A DNA stretch of 64,000 nucleotides from Allolobophora icterica. Taxonomy: Eukaryota > Annelida > Clitellata > Crassiclitellata > Lumbricidae. The position numbers and the translations under genes were made by a program. The notes below the pieces were generated by a model that saw only the letters and a program-made list of their open reading frames with translations, did no database searches and was not told the DNA's origin. Positions within the stretch are counted from its first letter, which is position 1, and the number at the start of each line of letters is the position of its first letter. Positions 1 through 10,929 of the stretch are shown piece by piece. The stretch is taken from positions 41,333,409 through 41,397,408 of the forward strand of contig OY744613.1 in assembly GCA_963556255.1 (NCBI GenBank), in the 5' to 3' direction.

Positions 1-2006
1 AATAAACACCTAAACGGTTTATATCCTGTGTGTCTTCTCATGTGCATTTTGAGATCAAAAGCCCGTGAGAATGGCGTTTGACATAAATTACACTTGTGTG
101 GTTTTTCTCCAGTATGGATTTTCTTATGCACTTCCAATCCACCTTTCTGAACAAATGTACTGTTACACAATTCACATTTGTATGGTTTTTCTCCAGTGTG
201 TGTTCTCAAGTGCAGTTTAAGAGACGTACTTTGTGCAAATGTTTTGCAACACACATTGCACAAGTAAGATTTTTCTCCACTGTGAATCCTTAGATGGGTA
301 CTCAGTGCAATCTTCTGTGCAAATGCTTTCGGACACAAATTGCACAAGTATGGTTTTTCTTTAGTATGAGTTCTTAAGTGTTCTTCCAGTTTATTCTTCG
401 TTATAAAAGCTTTCTCGCAATAAGCACACTTGAATGGCTTGTCTCCAGTATGAATTTTGGTATGCTTTTGCAATGCACACTTCTGAGTAAATGCACTGTT
501 ACACAATTCACACCTGTATGGTTTTTCTCCATTGTGTGTTCTTAAGTGCAGTTTAAGCAACGACATGTTTGCATATGTTTTGCAACACACATTGCATATA
601 ACCAGTGTATTCTTCTGTGCATATGCCTTGTGACACAAATTGCACAAGTATGGCTTTCCTTCACGGTGCACCCTTAGGTGAGTGTCTAGTGTCTCCTTCT
701 GTCCAAATGCTTTTTGACACACACTGGACAAGTAGGGTTTTTCTCCAGAGTGAGTCCTTAAATGGTCTTCCAATTTATCCTTCCTCAGAAATGATTTTTC
801 ACATAAAGCACATTTGTATGGCTTGTCTCTGGTGAGGTTTCTCCCACGTTGGTGCAGATTACCCTTCTGAGCAAAAGTTTCTTGGCAGAATTCGCTCTTG
901 TGAGCTTGCTCTACTGTGTGGATTGTAGTATAAAATTCAAGGGCTCCCTTCTGTGGAAAGGCTTTGTCACATGAATTGCTTCTGAATAGTTTATCTCCTG
1001 TGTGCGTTCTCATGTGCCGTTTCAGATAGCTTTTCACAGCAAATGCTTTTTGACAGAAACTGCACTTGAAAGATTTTTCTTTATTGTGGGTTAATTTGTG
1101 TTCTGCTAGGTTACTCTGCCATGCAAATGTTTTGCTGCATAAATTACACTTGTATCGTCTTTCTACAGTGCTTGTTCTTGTATCGTGTTCCAGGTTACTT
1201 TCTGCAGATGCTTTGTCAGATAAAGCGTTGTTTGACAGTGTATCAGTGTGATTTCTTCTCATGTGCCGTTTCAGATAGACACTCAGTGCAAATGCTTTTT
1301 CACAGATACTGCACTTGAACAATTTTTCTTCACTGTGGATTCCTTTATGTTCTGCGAGTTTACACCGCCATCCAAATGCTTTACTGCATATATTGCAAGT
1401 GTATGGTTTTTCTCCAGTGTGTAATTTTCTATGTTGTAACATATTTCCTTTTCGTGTAAATGTCTTGTTACATAAATTACACTCGAATGGTTTTTCGCCA
1501 ATGTGCATTCTCATGTGTATTTTAAGTGAGGCATTGTGCGCAAAAGTTTTGTAACACACATTGCACAAGTAAGGTTTTTCTCCACTGTGGATCCTTAGAT
1601 GGTTTTCCAGTGTAGTCTTCTGTGCAAATGCTTTGGAACACAAACTGCACAAGTAGGGTTTTTCTCCAGGATGAGTCTTTAAATGGTCTTCCAGTTCATC
1701 GCTCTTTAAAAATGCATTGTATGGTTTTTCTCCAGTGTGAAATTTTACATGTTCTAACGCATTGCTCTTTTGTGTAAATGTCTTGTCACATAAATTGCAC
1801 TCTAATGGTTTTTCTCCAATGTTTGTCTTTGTAGGGGATTCCTGCCTACTCTTCTCTGCCAATGCTTTGTCACATAAAGCACTCTTGAATGGTTTATCTG
1901 GAGTGTGGGATATTTTGTGCAGTTTGAGACTCCAATTCTGCGCAAAAACCTTCTTACCAACGTCGCATTCATATTGTTCTTCGTTGTTATCGTTTCTTGC
2001 TTTCAT
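1..2006 (-). CDS. C2H2 zinc-finger array protein A (C-terminus beyond window)
   Basis: Minus-strand frame that I translated from the ATG at 2006 to the left edge without a stop (about 668 codons). It contains roughly 20-23 C2H2 fingers joined by HTGEKPY-type linkers, so a nuclear DNA-binding protein is expected. The first finger has lost its second zinc cysteine (CDVGKK). Fingers 2, 4 and 10 are degenerate: finger 4 lacks the CxxC pair, and near 590-605 two fingers are fused by an in-frame deletion. Most later fingers keep C2H2 spacing and varied helix residues. No KRAB, BTB or SCAN domain is visible. The ATG lies about 10 bases after a likely splice acceptor, as in sister genes, so the coding part is probably one exon. 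It is paralogous to copies B (12479-15045) and C (48640-52417), and it is the only one of the three still open. Target and function are unknown. Confidence 0.85.
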   Translation of the reverse strand, partial: MKARNDNNEEQYECDVGKKVFAQNWSLKLHKISHTPDKPFKSALCDKALAEKSRQESPTKTNIGEKPLECNLCDKTFTQKSNALEHVKFHTGEKPYNAFLKSDELEDHLKTHPGEKPYLCSLCSKAFAQKTTLENHLRIHSGEKPYLCNVCYKTFAHNASLKIHMRMHIGEKPFECNLCNKTFTRKGNMLQHRKLHTGEKPYTCNICSKAFGWRCKLAEHKGIHSEEKLFKCSICEKAFALSVYLKRHMRRNHTDTLSNNALSDKASAESNLEHDTRTSTVERRYKCNLCSKTFAWQSNLAEHKLTHNKEKSFKCSFCQKAFAVKSYLKRHMRTHTGDKLFRSNSCDKAFPQKGALEFYTTIHTVEQAHKSEFCQETFAQKGNLHQRGRNLTRDKPYKCALCEKSFLRKDKLEDHLRTHSGEKPYLSSVCQKAFGQKETLDTHLRVHREGKPYLCNLCHKAYAQKNTLVICNVCCKTYANMSLLKLHLRTHNGEKPYRCELCNSAFTQKCALQKHTKIHTGDKPFKCAYCEKAFITKNKLEEHLRTHTKEKPYLCNLCPKAFAQKIALSTHLRIHSGEKSYLCNVCCKTFAQSTSLKLHLRTHTGEKPYKCELCNSTFVQKGGLEVHKKIHTGEKPHKCNLCQTPFSRAFDLKMHMRRHTGYKPFRCL

Positions 2007-2078
2007 CTTCAAATCTTAAAACGAGTCAAAACTTTACATAAATAGTATTTTCCATCAGCTTAGAAAATTGCTGTAGAA

Positions 2079-2487
2079 TAGGGCATAACCGGGTAGACAT
2101 TCTCCACCGAGTACCGAATCCGAGTATTTGGATGTACTATTTGCCGGATCCGGGTACGAACCGAGTACCATTTGTTCCCTATGTGAAGCTTCACATTTTC
2201 ATGTAATAAAAAGTTATCGAAATATTTTTTTTTACTTTTAGTAACTGACTCATACATTTTGAATGCTATAAATAAACAAATTAAATGGACTTGACTTCCG
2301 TTGTGGACTTCCGGTGTTGGTGTTTTTTGTACTTTTCTTCTTCAGAATGAATATGCTAGATGAAGCTGAAAGCTGATATTATGAGCCTACAAATTCGGTT
2401 AATTGAATAAGTTTATAAATTTTATTTGCAACTATTTGTGTGTACAGTATTTGCCGAATGTCCGAGGCGATTTCCGGTTATGCCCTA
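2079..2487. mobile_element. hAT-type MITE, 409 bp, 8-bp target duplication
   Basis: Terminal inverted repeats begin TAGGGCATAACCGG on both ends and are flanked by the perfect 8-bp direct repeat CTGTAGAA (2071-2078 and 2488-2495), which is the hAT signature. No transposase is present. The homologous intervals upstream of ZNF copies B (about 15095-15115) and C (about 52475-52495) lack the insertion, so it entered locus A after duplication. Confidence 0.88.
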
Positions 2488-2509
2488 CTGTAGAATCTAT
2501 CAGAACTTT

Positions 2510-2725
2510 TAAAAGTTAACAGTGTCACATCTAAAATGGTGGGCACTCCTTTTCATTCATCATCCAAGGAAGAAGGAAGTAAAGAAAGAAATTAAAGACC
2601 AAGAATAGTGATATAAGTTTCAAAGTTAATACATAGTCAACTTTAGAAGTTTGAAAAATCATGAGGATGGCACACTTTATTTTCATAATGTATACGAAGA
2701 CCAATGATATCAAAACAGACAAGGA
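2510..2725. repeat. Duplicated segment upstream of ZNF A
   Basis: Noncoding sequence collinear with 15120-15335 and 52500-52715. It is part of the segmental duplication that carries ZNF loci A, B and C. After about 2725 copy A diverges from B and C. Confidence 0.75.
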
Positions 2726-2829
2726 AAACCAAAGTCGGGTCGGACGACTCCAGCTATACCAAAGGTCCGCACATGCGGCCAGAGCCTGGAGGGGAAGTTT
2801 GTTACAACTGCAGCAGCAACAACAGCAAA

Positions 2830-3955
2830 ATCAAAGCGACGAAGAAGATGGCGACAATTGGAGCAACAACGACCTCTGCAACTGTGTACAAGATTTCGTA
2901 CAAAATTTGGCAAGTTGACAGTCATCCAAGCCTAGCACTGACGTCAGCAGCTATGTATGGAGAAAGTAATATTCTATGAACAACTTCATCAGAAAATGGA
3001 CAGAATTCCCAGACAAGACATAATCGTTACTGAGAGAGATTCTAACAAAAAGGTCTACAGAGTGATCAATAACTGGTATGGGGACAATAAGCTTACACTA
3101 CAGACTGGAAATAATTTAAGTGGCTCAACAGAGAAATCAGAAAACATGGATTGAACAACAATGCAGAGAAACTGAGGGAGCTTTCAAGATAATTACAATG
3201 CAGGAAGTATATGTTAAGATAAAACTACATGTATTTAGTGGACAATTAGAACTCAGAGTCTCATCAGTGAAAGATTCAAATGGTAAAGCACTAGAAACGA
3301 TGGAAGGAACACTCAGAAAAATTACTAAATGTCAAAACACATAACCACCCTACGCTTCTCACAGAACAGATACTGCAGTTTGTACAGGAATAGGTCAGAG
3401 ATGCTATCAACAAAATGAAAATTGGTAACGCACCATACATGGATGGAATCACTACAGAACTACTTCAAGGAGGAGGAGAAACTGTCATTAAATCTATGCA
3501 TACCATTGCTACAAAGATTCAACAAGAGGAAGAAATACCACAAGACTGGGCAAAATCAACAAACATCACTATATATATAAAAGAAAAGGATATCTGCAAC
3601 ATTGAAAAAATAACAGAAGCATTAGCTTACATAGGATTCCAGTGAAAGCAATATGTTGAGAGAGCACTTGGAGAGACCAAGCTAGGTTCAGTCCACAATT
3701 TCAATAATAAGACGTACACTTGAAAAAGACATTGAACACAGTCAGAAAGTCTCCACCAACTTCACAGACATCAACAAGCATTTGACAGCATGTGGCATGC
3801 TAGAAAGTTAAGAGCAATGCAAAATGGAAGAATCAAACAAGCGCCATAAAGTAGATAAAAAGATCACAGAATACTTTCGCATGAAACGGGAGTACGACAA
3901 AGATACATCAACTAACAACAATGAGGCAGGAACTAAATTAAATAGGAGGGTGGTA

Positions 3956-4020
<65 letters not shown>

Positions 4021-4181
4021 ACTACACTGGATAGATAACATAAATGAGGACACAATGTCTCTTGGACTAACACTAGTTAAGGAAAGCAACGGACTTGAGA
4101 AATAACCGAGGACAACGACGATCTTTTATTCGTACCCATCGCCGCCAAATGCTTGGTGTCAGGAAGTGATGATGATGATGA
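2830..4181 (+). mobile_element. Degenerate RTE-clade LINE remnant
   Basis: Decayed copy of the same LINE as 28636-30080. An endonuclease-like piece (FYEQLHQKMDRIPRQD, about 2970-3020) precedes a reverse-transcriptase start (KIQQEEEIPQDWAKS, about 3510-3555) and scattered palm fragments. The 3' end (CGCCGCCAAATG..CAGGAAG then GATGATGATGATG, about 4139-4181) matches the intact copy's 3' end. It carries many frameshifts, an internal loss and an AT array. Confidence 0.7.
3953..4018. repeat. AT dinucleotide microsatellite
   Basis: About 65 bp of nearly pure AT/TA alternation inside the RTE remnant. Confidence 0.95.
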
Positions 4182-4358
4182 CGAAAGGTAGACCGGTTCG
4201 TTAAAAGCGACAAGACAGACAGTCATAGGATGAAGTGTTAGTGATTTGAGTTTCTTTGTATAACACAAGATGTCTGTCCAATCTCTCGAAAATGCAGCCT
4301 TAAGTTCAATATGTGAACATAGACATGACATTTCTAAAACAATTTAGTAGCTTAGTTA

Positions 4359-4500
4359 TAAAAATAATAATAATAATAATAATCCTTTATGAATTCAAAC
4401 TGACAAGTATGCAGTAAGATTACATTGACATATGACAGTACAATCAAGATCTTAAACACACGGTTTGGCAGCTATGCAAGGCGCCGCTCTATCCCCCCTC
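4359..4500 (-). repeat. tRNA-derived SINE, partial
   Basis: Same family as the fuller copy at 5032-5244, read on the minus strand, with the TTA-type tail at 4361-4383. The tRNA-like head is mostly missing. Confidence 0.6.
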
Positions 4501-4593
4501 CACAATTAACATTATATAATATAATAGTATATAACATAACTAACATTACCTAAAATAACATAATCTAACCTATTAAAACAAAAGCTTCAAGTT

Positions 4594-5013
4594 CACTTCT
4601 GTAGTTCATACTTCACTTCTGTATCGATATTTAAACAGTGGAACAAAGGCAAAATTTTCATTCCCACGGAACCCGTCTGGTCTGTAAGGATGCCTTGAAG
4701 ATCCCTGCTACTGCTTTTCCGTTTTCTTCCCCAACGTGGTGTAAAAATTTAGGATATATTTGCTCTGTAGCTGGCCTTTTTTAGTTTATAACCTTCTTAG
4801 CGCTTCCACTGCATAGAACACGACATGTTTCAATGGTTAATTAATGACAATGGCGAATAAAACTCACTTAAAGCCATTTTCGTTGATAATGGACCGATTA
4901 TGGCGATTCTTTCTTTAGCATGCTCGTAATAATGGCGTTCACGAAAATAAATATGCCTCAATAGGAAGTGGGATTACTTAATCGTCTGCCCTCTAGCGAC
5001 TGCTTTCACGTTC
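4594..5013 (-). promoter_or_regulatory. Conserved upstream block of ZNF A (candidate promoter, first exon and donor)
   Basis: This block recurs upstream of every minus-strand ZNF gene here (10570-10925, 16799-17203, 53535-55190). On the minus strand it holds an ATCGCTAGAGGGC-like core, several CGCCATT motifs close to the YY1 consensus, and a splice donor GTGAGT (intron starting at 4867). I infer a noncoding first exon spliced to the coding exon that begins just before the ATG. The duplication is visible; promoter activity is inference. Confidence 0.5.
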
Positions 5014-5031
5014 CAGGATTATTTTAGATAA

Positions 5032-5244
5032 TAATAATAATAATATAATTATATTCTTTATTATTTAAAACAGACAGACGCAGTAAGATTACATTGAAAC
5101 ACGAAAGTACACTCAATATCTTAATTAAACACACGGTTTGGCAGCCATGCAAGGCGCCGCCCTAGAGGGAGGTTACGGGAGTCGATCCGCGTACCTTCTT
5201 CTCTTCTGGCCACGACTGTTACCACTACTCTATCCCCCTCCCCC
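5032..5244 (-). repeat. tRNA-derived SINE, near full length
   Basis: Minus strand: an A-box-like AGTAGTGGTAAC and a B-box-like GATCGACTCC in a tRNA-like head (about 5165-5240), then a body with GGCGCCTTGCATGGCTGCC, ending in a TTA-rich tail. Related copies lie at 4359, 17835, 30575, 32061 and 55205. Not a functional tRNA. Confidence 0.7.
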
Positions 5245-5413
5245 ACTAGATGTCGATAAAATCAATCAAATATTCGTTTATTAAAAGATTCTGCTGACAA
5301 AGACGCAAAGGAATTACAGAATGTTACAAAGACACTAATTGCAAGTTATAATAAATCAGTAACAGTTGATGAAAGAGGCTAAACAGATTAGGCCTATTGG
5401 AGTTAAAAATAAG

Positions 5414-5959
5414 CAGTGATGGGCAATAGTTAACTAAAAAGTTGCTAACTTTTAGTTTAACTAAAATTTTTTAGTTAAGGATGAAGTTTAACTAAAATAA
5501 ATAGTTTAGTTAAAACCATAGTTTAACTAAAAAAATTTAGTTGCTAACTAAAAAGTTTAACTAAAAAATCAGCAATATGCAACTATTTTTCCACAATGAA
5601 TATTGAACACTGTTAACAAAACACATTTTAACACTGCATGGTTTTAGCATTAACAGCCTGTGTTTTCAAATTCATACACTACTTGTAGCCTACGCCTGTA
5701 ACTGTATGCCAGAACAGTACACATAGTTTGAAGATGAAATTGTCATTGACGTTCTGCATTATTACAGTTCGCTTAACCTCTGTTATTGTGAAAATGTTTG
5801 TCGTAAAAAGTTAGAAAAAAGTTGGAAAAAGTTTAACTACTTTTTTAGTTTAGTTAACTAATTTCCAAAATCAGTTGCCAACTTTAGTTAAACTATTTTA
5901 TTTTAGTTGGAAAATAGTTTTAGTTTAACTAAGAAAAAATAGTTTAGTGCCCATCACTG
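5414..5959. mobile_element. hAT-type MITE, 546 bp
   Basis: Ends are CAGTGATGGGCA and TGCCCATCACTG, flanked by perfect 8-bp direct repeats AAAATAAG (5406-5413 and 5960-5967). The interior is AT-rich with repeated TTAGTTTAACTAAA-like palindromes. No coding capacity. Confidence 0.9.
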
Positions 5960-5967
5960 AAAATAAG

Positions 5968-6345
5968 GTAGTCATATAAAAGAAGCCAGTATAGGTTTAG
6001 TGCTAAAATAGTTGATTGTTAAGATGAGTTTTTATAGAGCAAACGGGATATAAAGTTTTTGTCTTTTTTATAATCGGATGATACCAGAAGTATTAAACAG
6101 CAGCGTGACAGAGTTAAAAAGAACTATCATAATTAACATATAAAACATAGGACCCATTACCGCGGTTAGGCCTACTAGTTAGAAACAGATCGATTGATGA
6201 GCTACTAGCATCAGAATGAAGATCATAGCAAATATAGCCTACAGGAACCATACCGAAGAAACCTCCTATACGCTCTGGTCTAGAGTCATTGATCATCACT
6301 GAGGAAAATTCACACTTGTTGCTTAACTCAGTAAAATTAGGAAAA
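5968..6345. other. Intergenic, nothing recognised
   Basis: AT-rich sequence with no supported gene or element. Confidence 0.5.
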
Positions 6346-6349
6346 TTGC

Positions 6350-7235
6350 AAATGTTCGAGGGATAAGGGCTCTTTTTGGTTTCCTTTGTCCACAGGTTCC
6401 TGCACTTTCCATTGTGCACATGCGCCTCCTGCTATCTTTAACCACATCTCCGAAATTTTGGCGCACCTGCCTCATGCATCTTCGGAACATCCGCCGCATT
6501 CGACCCATGCTTGACTTTAAAACTGCATCCACTATTATAGCTACCTTCATTCTCCACTCTAAGCTTGTTTACTGTAATTCCATTTTCGCCAACCTCGAAT
6601 CCACCCAACTCAAGCGTATACAACCAATCCAAAATTCCGTCACCCGAGCTGTCACTAGGACAAATAAGCACTCCACAGGCTGAAAATCCCCAAGCGCTTC
6701 CACTTCAAAGTCCTATCGCTAACATACAACTCACAACTGTACTCCCAGTCAAAGAACCTTCGCAAACTCTTCACCAACCAGCAACCCCGGTCCACCCGTT
6801 CATCTTCTCTTGCACCCATTCAGTAATCGACTCAAGCTCTCCAACCAATCCATATCATACCTCAACTCTGGAACGAACTTCCTCTGAATTCCGCCTATTT
6901 TCAGTTTCTCCACCAATACCGCCACGCACTCGCTGTCATCTGCCTCTGGTGCCTCTGGCTCCTCTACTCATCACCACACAGTTTTTCCACTCTTCAATAA
7001 TGCCTACCCTGATCCATACCATCCTCTGCCCTCCAATCTCTCTCTTCCTCAATGAAACCTGTCGTAACAGCTTCTCTGGTCTCTCTGGCAACAGGACTCG
7101 GACCTCAAATGAACATCAATCTCTGGACAACCCCTCAGATAAGACGCAGCCCTTGTGAATAAGCTGATGCTTTGCGCTTAGCTTTAGAGTAACGCTTTAG
7201 AAATTTTCAGTTTACGATTACGATGCCAGTTCAAT
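6350..7235 (+). mobile_element. CR1/L2-like LINE fragment (RT C-terminus and 3' end)
   Basis: Plus-strand frames, broken by frameshifts, give the post-palm region of a CR1/L2-type reverse transcriptase (LVYCNSIFANLESTQLKRIQ at about 6570-6630) and a downstream segment with LWNELPLNS (about 6865-6890). The 3' end ACGCTTTAGAAATTTTCAG is followed by GATTACGAT repeats, a tail also seen at 44030, 44570 and 45690. Strongly 5' truncated. Confidence 0.7.
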
Positions 7236-7264
7236 TACGTGGATTCAGTGGATTTGACAGCTCG

Positions 7265-7271
7265 TTTTATT
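7265..7271 (-). terminator. Candidate polyadenylation signal
   Basis: AATAAA on the minus strand about 320 bases downstream of the stop of the ZNF gene at 7588-8700. Confidence 0.35.
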
Positions 7272-7587
7272 AATGAGCTTTCACATAATTATTTCATTAA
7301 CAGTTTATAAGTAAAATCGCCATTATCACTCACACATTGTTCAACTAACAAAAACAATTGGTACGATATCAAATTGACAGAACTGCACATAATTCTCATG
7401 ACATTATTATTATTATACAAAAGTACAGCAACTAGATAGATTGCTAGATTTCCCTCTCTCCCTCTCTCTTGCTTGCTTCTCCTCCTCACTCTTATAACAT
7501 AACAAAATTGGCCAATCTCCTCCACAAACAGTCACGCTCATTCGGACACGATTGAAGAAGAGAATATGTTAGTAAGCAAAACGACGA

Positions 7588-8700
7588 TTAGAGCCGCCCT
7601 TCTCTATTTCCCAAACTTGGGCATGGCTCCACCAAAAAAGCCAGTGGCGGATTTCCAAAGTGTGCTTCCAAAAACCCAACAAACATATCATAAGCTGGAG
7701 TGTCACAGTGATGGCAACAGTGATCCATAAATTCCTTTTCGATTTCGAACAATTCATTGCATACGCCACAACCAAAACGTCTCAGCTGAAACGGATTCAT
7801 ATCAATATCAGTTGCCAAATTATCTCCAGAAAGTTGTTCTTTATCGGAATTTTGGTTACAAGATGGCTTAGTGTCTGTTGTTGACATGGCTGGTCTATTA
7901 ACGCCGATGTCATCACTGCTACAAGTGTGGAATCTCTTGCGTGAAGGAAGTTCATGGCTTTTTATTGCAGCACTTTGACATAAAGCACTTGTGTGTAGTT
8001 TTCTCCCAGCATGAGTTTTCATGTGCATTTTCACATAGATCTTCTGTGCAAATGCTCTGTGACATAAATTACACTTGTATGGTTTTTCACCATTGTGGGT
8101 TCTCATGTGATTCACGAGAATCTGCTTTGTTACAAATCCTCTGTTGCAGAAAATGCAATTGTATGGTTTTTCTGCAATGTGGATTCTTGTATGATACTGC
8201 ACAGAATCAAAACGTGCAAATGCTTTTTGACAGAAATTACAGTTGTACGGTTTTTCTCCAGTGTGGGTTCTTGTGTGGTTTTGCAACTGACTCTTAATTG
8301 CAAATGTTTTATGACATACATTGCAACTGAACGGCTTATCTCCAGTGTGGGTTCTTGTATGGCCTTTCAGATGACTCTTTTGTGCAAATGCTCTTTGACA
8401 GATATTACAGTTGTACGGTTTTTCTCCAGTGTGGGTTCTTGTATGTTCTTTCAGCAGACTCTGATATGCAAATGCTTTGTGACACAAATTGCAGCTGCAT
8501 GGTTTTTCTCCAGTGTGGGTTCTTGTATGCCTATTCAGAGCACCAATACATGCAAAAGCTTTGTGACATGAATTGCACTTAAATGGTTTTTCTCCAGTAT
8601 GAGTTCTCTTGTGGATTTTGAACTTGGAATACGGTGCAGATACTTTGTAGCAAACTTCACATTTGTATTGTTTTCCTCGATAATTATTTCTTGCTTGCAT
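7588..8700 (-). CDS. C2H2 zinc-finger protein with C-terminal CGxCxExFEIE module
   Basis: Intact 370-codon frame. Eight C2H2 fingers (residues about 14-235) are joined mainly by HTGEKPY linkers. A basic and polar linker follows, and then a terminal module RRFGCGVCNELFEIEKEFMD with HCCHHC and FVGFLEAHFG. The module is itself finger-like (CxxC..HCxxH) and recurs at the C-termini of the genes at 26696, 32533 and 35601. The start is the ATG at 8700; a strong acceptor (CTTTTACTCTGCAG) ends at 8712 on the minus strand, so the coding part is one exon whose first exon would be the block at 10570-10925. The protein is presumably nuclear and DNA-binding. Target unknown; no effector domain recognised. 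Confidence 0.9.
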   Translation of the reverse strand: MQARNNYRGKQYKCEVCYKVSAPYSKFKIHKRTHTGEKPFKCNSCHKAFACIGALNRHTRTHTGEKPCSCNLCHKAFAYQSLLKEHTRTHTGEKPYNCNICQRAFAQKSHLKGHTRTHTGDKPFSCNVCHKTFAIKSQLQNHTRTHTGEKPYNCNFCQKAFARFDSVQYHTRIHIAEKPYNCIFCNRGFVTKQILVNHMRTHNGEKPYKCNLCHRAFAQKIYVKMHMKTHAGRKLHTSALCQSAAIKSHELPSRKRFHTCSSDDIGVNRPAMSTTDTKPSCNQNSDKEQLSGDNLATDIDMNPFQLRRFGCGVCNELFEIEKEFMDHCCHHCDTPAYDMFVGFLEAHFGNPPLAFLVEPCPSLGNREGRL

Positions 8701-8713
8701 TATCAGGTCTTCT

Positions 8714-9874
8714 GCAGAGTAAAAGAATTTAAAATGTTGTATTAGTACTGCGTTCTAACACTATTATTTACCAGAGGTGTTGTTCCTGGTACTTGAAAAT
8801 TTACTCAGGTACAAATAAAGAACAATTTAAAGTACTTGTAGGGCCTAATCGTATTTGTACTTGAAAGCAAGTATTTTCGTTAATAGTCACCTATCAGAAT
8901 TGTGATGTCTCAACTGCGAATCGGTTTCCAACTTCTGAATCCTGAAACGTCATGTGGGTGATGTATATTCAACTGCAAAACAATTAACAAAGATGAAAGA
9001 GAATAATGTACAGTAAGTTAAGTTAGCACCAAAAGCCAGTTCTTCATTTGATTAGGAAAAATAGGCCCAAGCACCCATTGAATGGAATACTGGTCCTGAA
9101 TTGCGACACCAGAATTCTGGCCAAAAAGGTATGATTTTTTAATCTCGGAAATTTTCAATTAGAAGTGCCAAACCGCGTGCCTGGAACAATATTCCCAAAG
9201 ACTTACGATGCCTAATCAATTTTAACCTATTTAAACGTAGATTGCTTGCTTACTTGATCGACTGCAGTACAACATGCTAATCCTGTGTGTACAACTGTGC
9301 ATGCTAGTTAACTAGTTAAGGTTTGTTATAGATTAAAAAAGAATACAGTATTATAATTATTATATTAACTTCTGCCACTTGTGCAATATATGATGAATGG
9401 GTGGCCCTGCTAGTCGGGACTTGTTCCATTTAGGGTTTTTCTATTCCCATTGTATTCCTCATTTGCTGAATTTATGCTTGTTTCACACTCTTTGTTTTGC
9501 ATTTGATGGAATGAATAAAATTTATGGTTATGGTTATTATTATTTTAAGCAGTGTGGCATTTGTCACTGGGGCATAGCTTATTAATGCCAGGTTACTTGT
9601 GATATCTTGGCATTTGAGATAGGCCTATCGCCGCAGGCTATCGGGTGATAGCTAACAGTACTGAGATGTAAAACTGATACTAGATTTATAATATGGATTT
9701 GAAGTTATCAGGATATAAATTGCAAAACTAAAATTTGTCAGTGCCAAATAGCGAGGACAAACCTATCCATAGGCATGCATTCAATTCAAATCGATAGGCA
9801 GCTAAGGTCTGGTTCTAGACCAGGTCAAGTTCCCAGGGTCATACAGATAGCCAATCAGATGATTAAGTATGATA

Positions 9875-9916
<42 letters not shown>

Positions 9917-10080
9917 TTACAAACATATTTACATAAATATATACATAAGTATAATAATATATGTGTAGATGGTAAATTAAATAAAGATGCGAAGGTAACT
10001 AACCAACACCATGTACGCAACTAATATATTATTGAAACAGTAATTGTTCATAACCAATACAAAAGAACAGATGTCAAAAT
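8714..10080. other. Intron or intergenic sequence with repeat debris
   Basis: No gene seen. A LINE-type 3' end ending AATAAAATTTATGGTTATGG lies near 9410-9550 (plus), and an AT microsatellite is at about 9877-9916. The CAGAGGTG start near 8773 resembles a hAT end, but I found no partner end. Confidence 0.4.
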
Positions 10081-10084
10081 TTTT

Positions 10085-10530
10085 ACAGAAAGGGGTAAGA
10101 GGCACTACACATGGATTGTATCACTACAGAACTACTTCAAGGAGGATAAACTGTCGTTAAAGCTATGCACACCTTTGTTACAAAGATTCAACAAGTGGGC
10201 AAAATCAACAAACGTCGCCATATAGTACAAAAGAAAAAGGTATAAGCAGCACTGAAAAAATAACACAAGCATTAGCCTACATAGGATTCTAGGGAATTTT
10301 TCACGAAAATGATACAAAACAGAAGGATGCAATACATTGAGAGATCACTTGGAGAGACCAAGTTAGGTTCAGTCCAGGAAGAACCACAATTTCAATAATA
10401 AAACATATACTTGGAAAAACACTGAACACAACCAGAAAGTCTTCAACGTCAAACACTTCATAAGCATTCGACAGCATTTGGCATGATAGAAAGTGATGAG
10501 CAATGCAAAATGCAAGAATACCAGAGCAAC
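10085..10530 (+). mobile_element. RTE LINE remnant
   Basis: Matches the RT start region of the RTE copies at 2830-4181 and 28636-30080 (the ACTACTTCAAGGAGG, CAAAGATTCAACAAG and GGGCAAAATCAAC words). The flank after it (GACATTTCTAAAAC) matches the flank after the 2830-4181 copy, so both descend from one insertion that was duplicated with the locus. Confidence 0.6.
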
Positions 10531-10569
10531 TGATAGGTACGAAAAAATCATCGCCGTTGTCAATATGTA

Positions 10570-10925
10570 AACACAGACCTGACATTTCTAAAACCTTTTG
10601 GTAATATGGTTGTAAAAGTATATAACATAGCTACCCTGACGTTGTGGAAATATTTATGACTTATTTAATATGTAGCTGGGCAGCTTTTAGTTTATGACCT
10701 TCTTAGCGATTCCACTGCACAGAATACGACATGTGTTTTCAATGGTTAATTAATGACAATGGCGAATTAAACTAACCTAAAGCAGTTTTCGTTGGTAATG
10801 GACCTATTATCGTGATTCTGTCCAAGAATGCTAGTAAAAATGGCGTCTGAATAAATCCAAATACTTCAACTGAAAGTTGGATTACTGATTCTTTTGCCCT
10901 CTAGCGATTGCTTTAACGTTACCGA
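10570..10925 (-). promoter_or_regulatory. Conserved upstream block of the 7588-8700 ZNF gene
   Basis: Second copy of the block described at 4594-5013, with a donor GTTAGT (minus strand, intron starting at 10776) and an AAAATGGCGTC motif (CGCCATTTT on the sense strand). First-exon role is inferred. Confidence 0.5.
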
Positions 10926-10929
10926 TTGT

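Noticed and set aside
2661..2979. Glutamine-rich short frames near 2800
   Set aside because: Overlapping short frames in a decayed LINE 5' region and duplicated flank; no consistent product.
5165..5240. Second tRNA-like head
   Set aside because: Same reason; part of a repeated SINE family with a TTA tail.
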